A DNA stretch of 8,783 nt from the NCBI GenBank assembly GCA_910585415.1, contig CAJUDT010000093.1:1-8783 (forward strand), given 5' to 3'. This DNA comes from an uncultured Flavonifractor sp. (GTDB taxonomy: Bacteria; Bacillota; Clostridia; Oscillospirales; Oscillospiraceae). The notes beneath the pieces were generated by a model that did not search any database, was not told the DNA's origin, and was given only the letters and a program-made list of their open reading frames with translations. The position numbers were made by a program, and so were the translations under genes. Of this stretch, positions 7,016 through 8,783 are shown in pieces (positions within the stretch are counted from its first letter, which is position 1; each line of letters opens with the position of its first letter).

Positions 7016-7031
7016 GGTGAAATTATTCACC
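7016..7031. promoter_or_regulatory. Putative activator binding site 3, overlapping the regulator stop codon
   Basis: GGTGAAATTATTCACC is a perfect copy of the motif. Read on the minus strand, it includes the last codons of the regulator gene (GGT GAA TAA). It pairs with site 2 at a 21-bp centre spacing. Confidence 0.62.
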
Positions 7032-8417
7032 ATTCTGCGCCGCCTGCTCACCGCGCCGCAGCTTTTTTACCAACGTGGAGTGGTCCACCCCCAGCACCTG
7101 AGCCGCCCGGCGGATGGAGCCCTCTCGCTCCACGGTCTGTACGATAATTTCCTGTTCATAGGCGGACACCCGCTGCTTGAGCGTGCCGGTAGCCGGGGCC
7201 GCTCCCGAAGTCTGACCGCTGGCGTTGAGCGCGGCCAGCACGCCCCCGCGGGTGATCGCACTGCCGGAGGTGGTGGTGACTATGATGCGTTCAATGAGGT
7301 TTTCCAGCTCCCGGATATTTCCCGGCCAGGGGTAGCGGGTGAGGACCTCCAGTCCGTCGGGGGTAATGGTCATGTCCCGGCCGTACTTTTTGCAAAAGCT
7401 CTGGCAGAAGCGCTCGGCCAGCAGGGGGATATCTGCCCCCCGCTCCCGCAGGGGCTTGAGCTCGATGGGCACCACGTTCAGCCGGTAGTATAAATCCTCC
7501 CGGAACCGGCCCTGGCGGGCCTCCTCCCGGAGGTTCCGGTTGGTGGCGGCGATTACCTGGAGGTCCAGCTTCACCGGCCGGGTGCCGCCCACCCGGAGCA
7601 GCTCCCGCTGCTGCAAGACCCGAAGCAGCTTCGTCTGAAGGGACAGCGGCATATCGCCGATTTCATCCAGGAGGATAACCCCGGTGTTTGCCAGCTCAAA
7701 CATGCCCGCCCGTCCAGAGCGCCGCGCCCCGGTGAAGGCCCCCTCCTCGTAGCCGAAGAGCTCCGATTCCAGCAGCTCCGCCGGAATGGCGGCACAGTTC
7801 ACCTTGATAAAGGGCTTGCCCCGGCGCTGACTGTTCTGATAGAGCTCGTTGGCAATGAGCTCCTTGCCCGTACCGGATTCGCCGGTGATAAGCACCGTTA
7901 CGTCCGTCTGTGCCACCGTGCGCACCAGCTGCATCACCGATTCCATGGCTTTGCTGCGGTAGATGAGCTCCTTGCCCTCCGCCTGCCGCCGGCGGAGGAA
8001 GGCCAGCTCTTCGTTGGCCCGGCGCTGCTCCTCGGTGAGGGCGTGCAGCTGCTGCTCCAGCCGCTTCAGCTCCGGGAAATCGCGGGTGTTGGTGACCACC
8101 AGCTTCACATTTCCGCTGCTGTCAAACACAGGTGTGCCCGTAACCAGCACCTCCTTGTTGAGCCCTAAGATGGTGGCCACCGAGTTCACCCGCTTTTTGG
8201 TTTTCAGCACCTGCCCCGTTACCGAGCCCTGATAGAGCAGGCCCTCGATTTCGGACACCTGACGGCCCAGAATCTGCTCCGGCTGGATGCCTGTTGTGCG
8301 GGTGTAGGCATTATTGATGAAGAGAATCCGGCCCTCGCCGTCGGTGATGTGAATGCCGTCGTAGAGATGCTGGCACACCTCCTGAAAATCAAGCTCCTGG
8401 TATATCCTGCTGTCCAC
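7023..8417 (-). CDS. Sigma-54 dependent transcriptional activator (PAS, AAA+, Fis-type HTH)
   Basis: The product has 464 residues. A PAS sensor domain spans about 13-115 (YDGIHITDGEGRILFINNAY is typical) and a coiled-coil linker about 116-150. The sigma-54 interaction AAA+ domain spans about 153-380, with Walker A GESGTGKE (179-186), an intact GAFTGA loop (226-231), Walker B VILLDEIGD (247-255), Arg-finger residues R306 and R312 in FREDLYYRL, and YPWPGNIRELENL (362-374). A Fis/TyrR-like HTH lies at 433-455. It activates the -24/-12 promoter form of RNA polymerase by ATP hydrolysis, and a PAS domain in place of a receiver points to direct small-molecule sensing. The start is GTG 8417, with GGGGAGGG 6 nt upstream. 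The longer frame from ATG 8501 overlaps the promoter and adds residues unlike a PAS domain. It lies just upstream of the sigma-54 operon, so it is very likely that operon's regulator. The effector is unknown; the substrate or acetoacetate are guesses. Confidence 0.95.
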   Translation of the reverse strand: MDSRIYQELDFQEVCQHLYDGIHITDGEGRILFINNAYTRTTGIQPEQILGRQVSEIEGLLYQGSVTGQVLKTKKRVNSVATILGLNKEVLVTGTPVFDSSGNVKLVVTNTRDFPELKRLEQQLHALTEEQRRANEELAFLRRRQAEGKELIYRSKAMESVMQLVRTVAQTDVTVLITGESGTGKELIANELYQNSQRRGKPFIKVNCAAIPAELLESELFGYEEGAFTGARRSGRAGMFELANTGVILLDEIGDMPLSLQTKLLRVLQQRELLRVGGTRPVKLDLQVIAATNRNLREEARQGRFREDLYYRLNVVPIELKPLRERGADIPLLAERFCQSFCKKYGRDMTITPDGLEVLTRYPWPGNIRELENLIERIIVTTTSGSAITRGGVLAALNASGQTSGAAPATGTLKQRVSAYEQEIIVQTVEREGSIRRAAQVLGVDHSTLVKKLRRGEQAAQNGE

Positions 8418-8423
8418 ACAATT

Positions 8424-8431
8424 CCCTCCCC
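8424..8431 (-). promoter_or_regulatory. Ribosome binding site that selects the GTG start of the regulator
   Basis: GGGGAGGG on the minus strand lies 6 nt before the GTG at 8417. No comparable site precedes the in-frame ATG at 8501. Confidence 0.8.
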
Positions 8432-8471
8432 ATCGTTTTCCGCTTCCGTCGCGCAGCTGCTTTGTACGGTC

Positions 8472-8501
8472 ATTATAGCATGATGGCTGTCCACATTGCA
8501 A
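8472..8501 (-). promoter_or_regulatory. Sigma-A type promoter of the regulator gene
   Basis: On the minus strand a perfect -10 box TATAAT (8472-8477) is preceded by the extended-10 TG (TGC-TATAAT). A -35-like TTGCAA (8496-8501) lies 18 nt further upstream. The predicted start is near 8465, with a leader of about 48 nt before GTG 8417. None of the GGTGAA palindromes is near it, so the regulator appears to be made independently of its own sites. Confidence 0.7.
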
Positions 8502-8578
8502 TCCTCGCGGCTGATGCGGCTTTGCCTCAGAAGGAGCTGCCTTGCTGCTGGTTCATTGTGAGTAGGGTGTTTACATAT

Positions 8579-8614
8579 AAAAATTGACAGGCCACTCCAT
8601 CGGTGACCTGTCAA
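8579..8614 (-). terminator. Second hairpin terminator, no gene directly upstream
   Basis: TTGACAGG (8584-8591) pairs with CCTGTCAA (8607-8614), with an inner CAC/GTG pairing. On the minus strand the stem is followed by TTTTT (8583-8579). It lies about 80 nt beyond the tRNA terminator and before the regulator promoter. It may back up the tRNA terminator or end an unannotated short transcript. Confidence 0.7.
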
Positions 8615-8690
8615 TGTATCATACCCCGGCATGATAAAAACACGGTTCAGACAACCCCCTAATAGGATCCGGCGTGTTACTTTGAATAAA

Positions 8691-8730
8691 ACAAAAAAGT
8701 TGCTGTAACCTCACGATTACAACAACTTTT
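8691..8730 (-). terminator. Rho-independent terminator of the tRNA transcript
   Basis: AAGTTGCTGTAA (8697-8708) pairs with TTACAACAACTT (8717-8728). On the minus strand this is a 12-bp stem with one G-U pair, extendable by two A-T pairs, with an 8-nt loop. It is followed by TTTTTTGTTTT. It starts 17 nt after the CCA end of the tRNA. Confidence 0.88.
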
Positions 8731-8746
8731 CACCCTTTCGGGTTGT

Positions 8747-8783
8747 TGGTGGAGATAAGCGGGATCGAACCGCTGACCTCTTG
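8747..8783 (-). tRNA. tRNA 3' part, most likely tRNA-Ala (partial, 5' part beyond window)
   Basis: On the minus strand the end of the window reads CAAG, variable loop AGGTC, T-arm AGCGG-TTCGATC-CCGCT (8758-8774), acceptor strand TATCTCC (8751-8757), discriminator A and encoded CCA (8747-8749). The 5-bp T stem with its TTCGATC loop is unambiguous. The sequence resembles clostridial tRNA-Ala(GGC), but the anticodon is outside the window, so the isotype is an inference. Confidence 0.9.

Noticed and set aside
8418..8501. Start of the regulator at ATG 8501
   Set aside because: That ATG overlaps the -35 box and lies upstream of the predicted transcript start; GTG 8417 has a strong RBS.
8219..8632. 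137-codon minus-strand frame overlapping the regulator start
   Set aside because: It overlaps the regulator in another frame and crosses a terminator and a promoter.
8502..8783. Genomic island or attachment site at the tRNA 3' end
   Set aside because: No integrase gene and no direct repeat of the tRNA end is seen in the window; adjacency to a tRNA alone is not evidence.
1..8783. CRISPR array, insertion sequence or phage genes
   Set aside because: No regularly spaced direct repeats, transposase motifs or phage-like genes were found.

Overview
The window looks like chromosomal DNA from a GC-rich gut clostridium (Bacillota), probably Oscillospiraceae-like. Three things suggest this: GGAGG-type ribosome binding sites, an envelope protein with the Cys/His-rich 'C-x-H-x-H' repeats common in gut Clostridia, and an anaerobe-style acid-metabolism operon. 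The genus is an inference and cannot be fixed from this sequence. Every gene I can support is on the minus strand, so the window is best read from high to low coordinates.

Right end (8783 to 8502): the 3' part of a tRNA, most likely tRNA-Ala, with an encoded CCA tail and a strong terminator. A second hairpin terminator follows with no gene of its own. Next (8501 to 7023): a sigma-A type promoter and the gene for a PAS / AAA+ / Fis-HTH sigma-54 activator with an intact GAFTGA loop and a GTG start. Between it and the next gene (7022 to 6634) lies a compact control region. It holds three copies of the palindrome GGTGAA-N4-TTCACC, one of them nested inside the regulator's terminator hairpin. A good -24/-12 (sigma-54) promoter, TTGGCACACCCTATGCA, follows.

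That promoter points into a tight operon (6633 to 3147): a beta-keto acid cleavage enzyme (BKACE family), a 63-residue zinc-ribbon protein joined by an ATGA overlap, a 3-hydroxyacyl-CoA dehydrogenase-family enzyme, then three tandem palindromes, then an AtoE-type short-chain fatty acid transporter, closed by a perfect 12-bp terminator stem. The simplest joint reading is as follows. The transporter moves a small carboxylate. The dehydrogenase oxidises a 3-hydroxy acid to a 3-keto acid. The cleavage enzyme uses acetyl-CoA to turn that keto acid into acetoacetate plus a new acyl-CoA. The PAS regulator switches the pathway on through sigma-54. The actual substrate is unknown.

Left end (2891 to 1): a separate unit with its own sigma-A promoter and a hairpin leader. 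It encodes a secreted multi-domain surface protein whose first 932 residues are in the window; its end lies beyond position 1.

Gene-free stretches over 300 bases are 2798-3146 (terminator, promoter, leader hairpin; 2892-3072 shows nothing I recognise), 6634-7022 (the sigma-54 control region) and 8418-8746 (promoter, RBS and two terminators).
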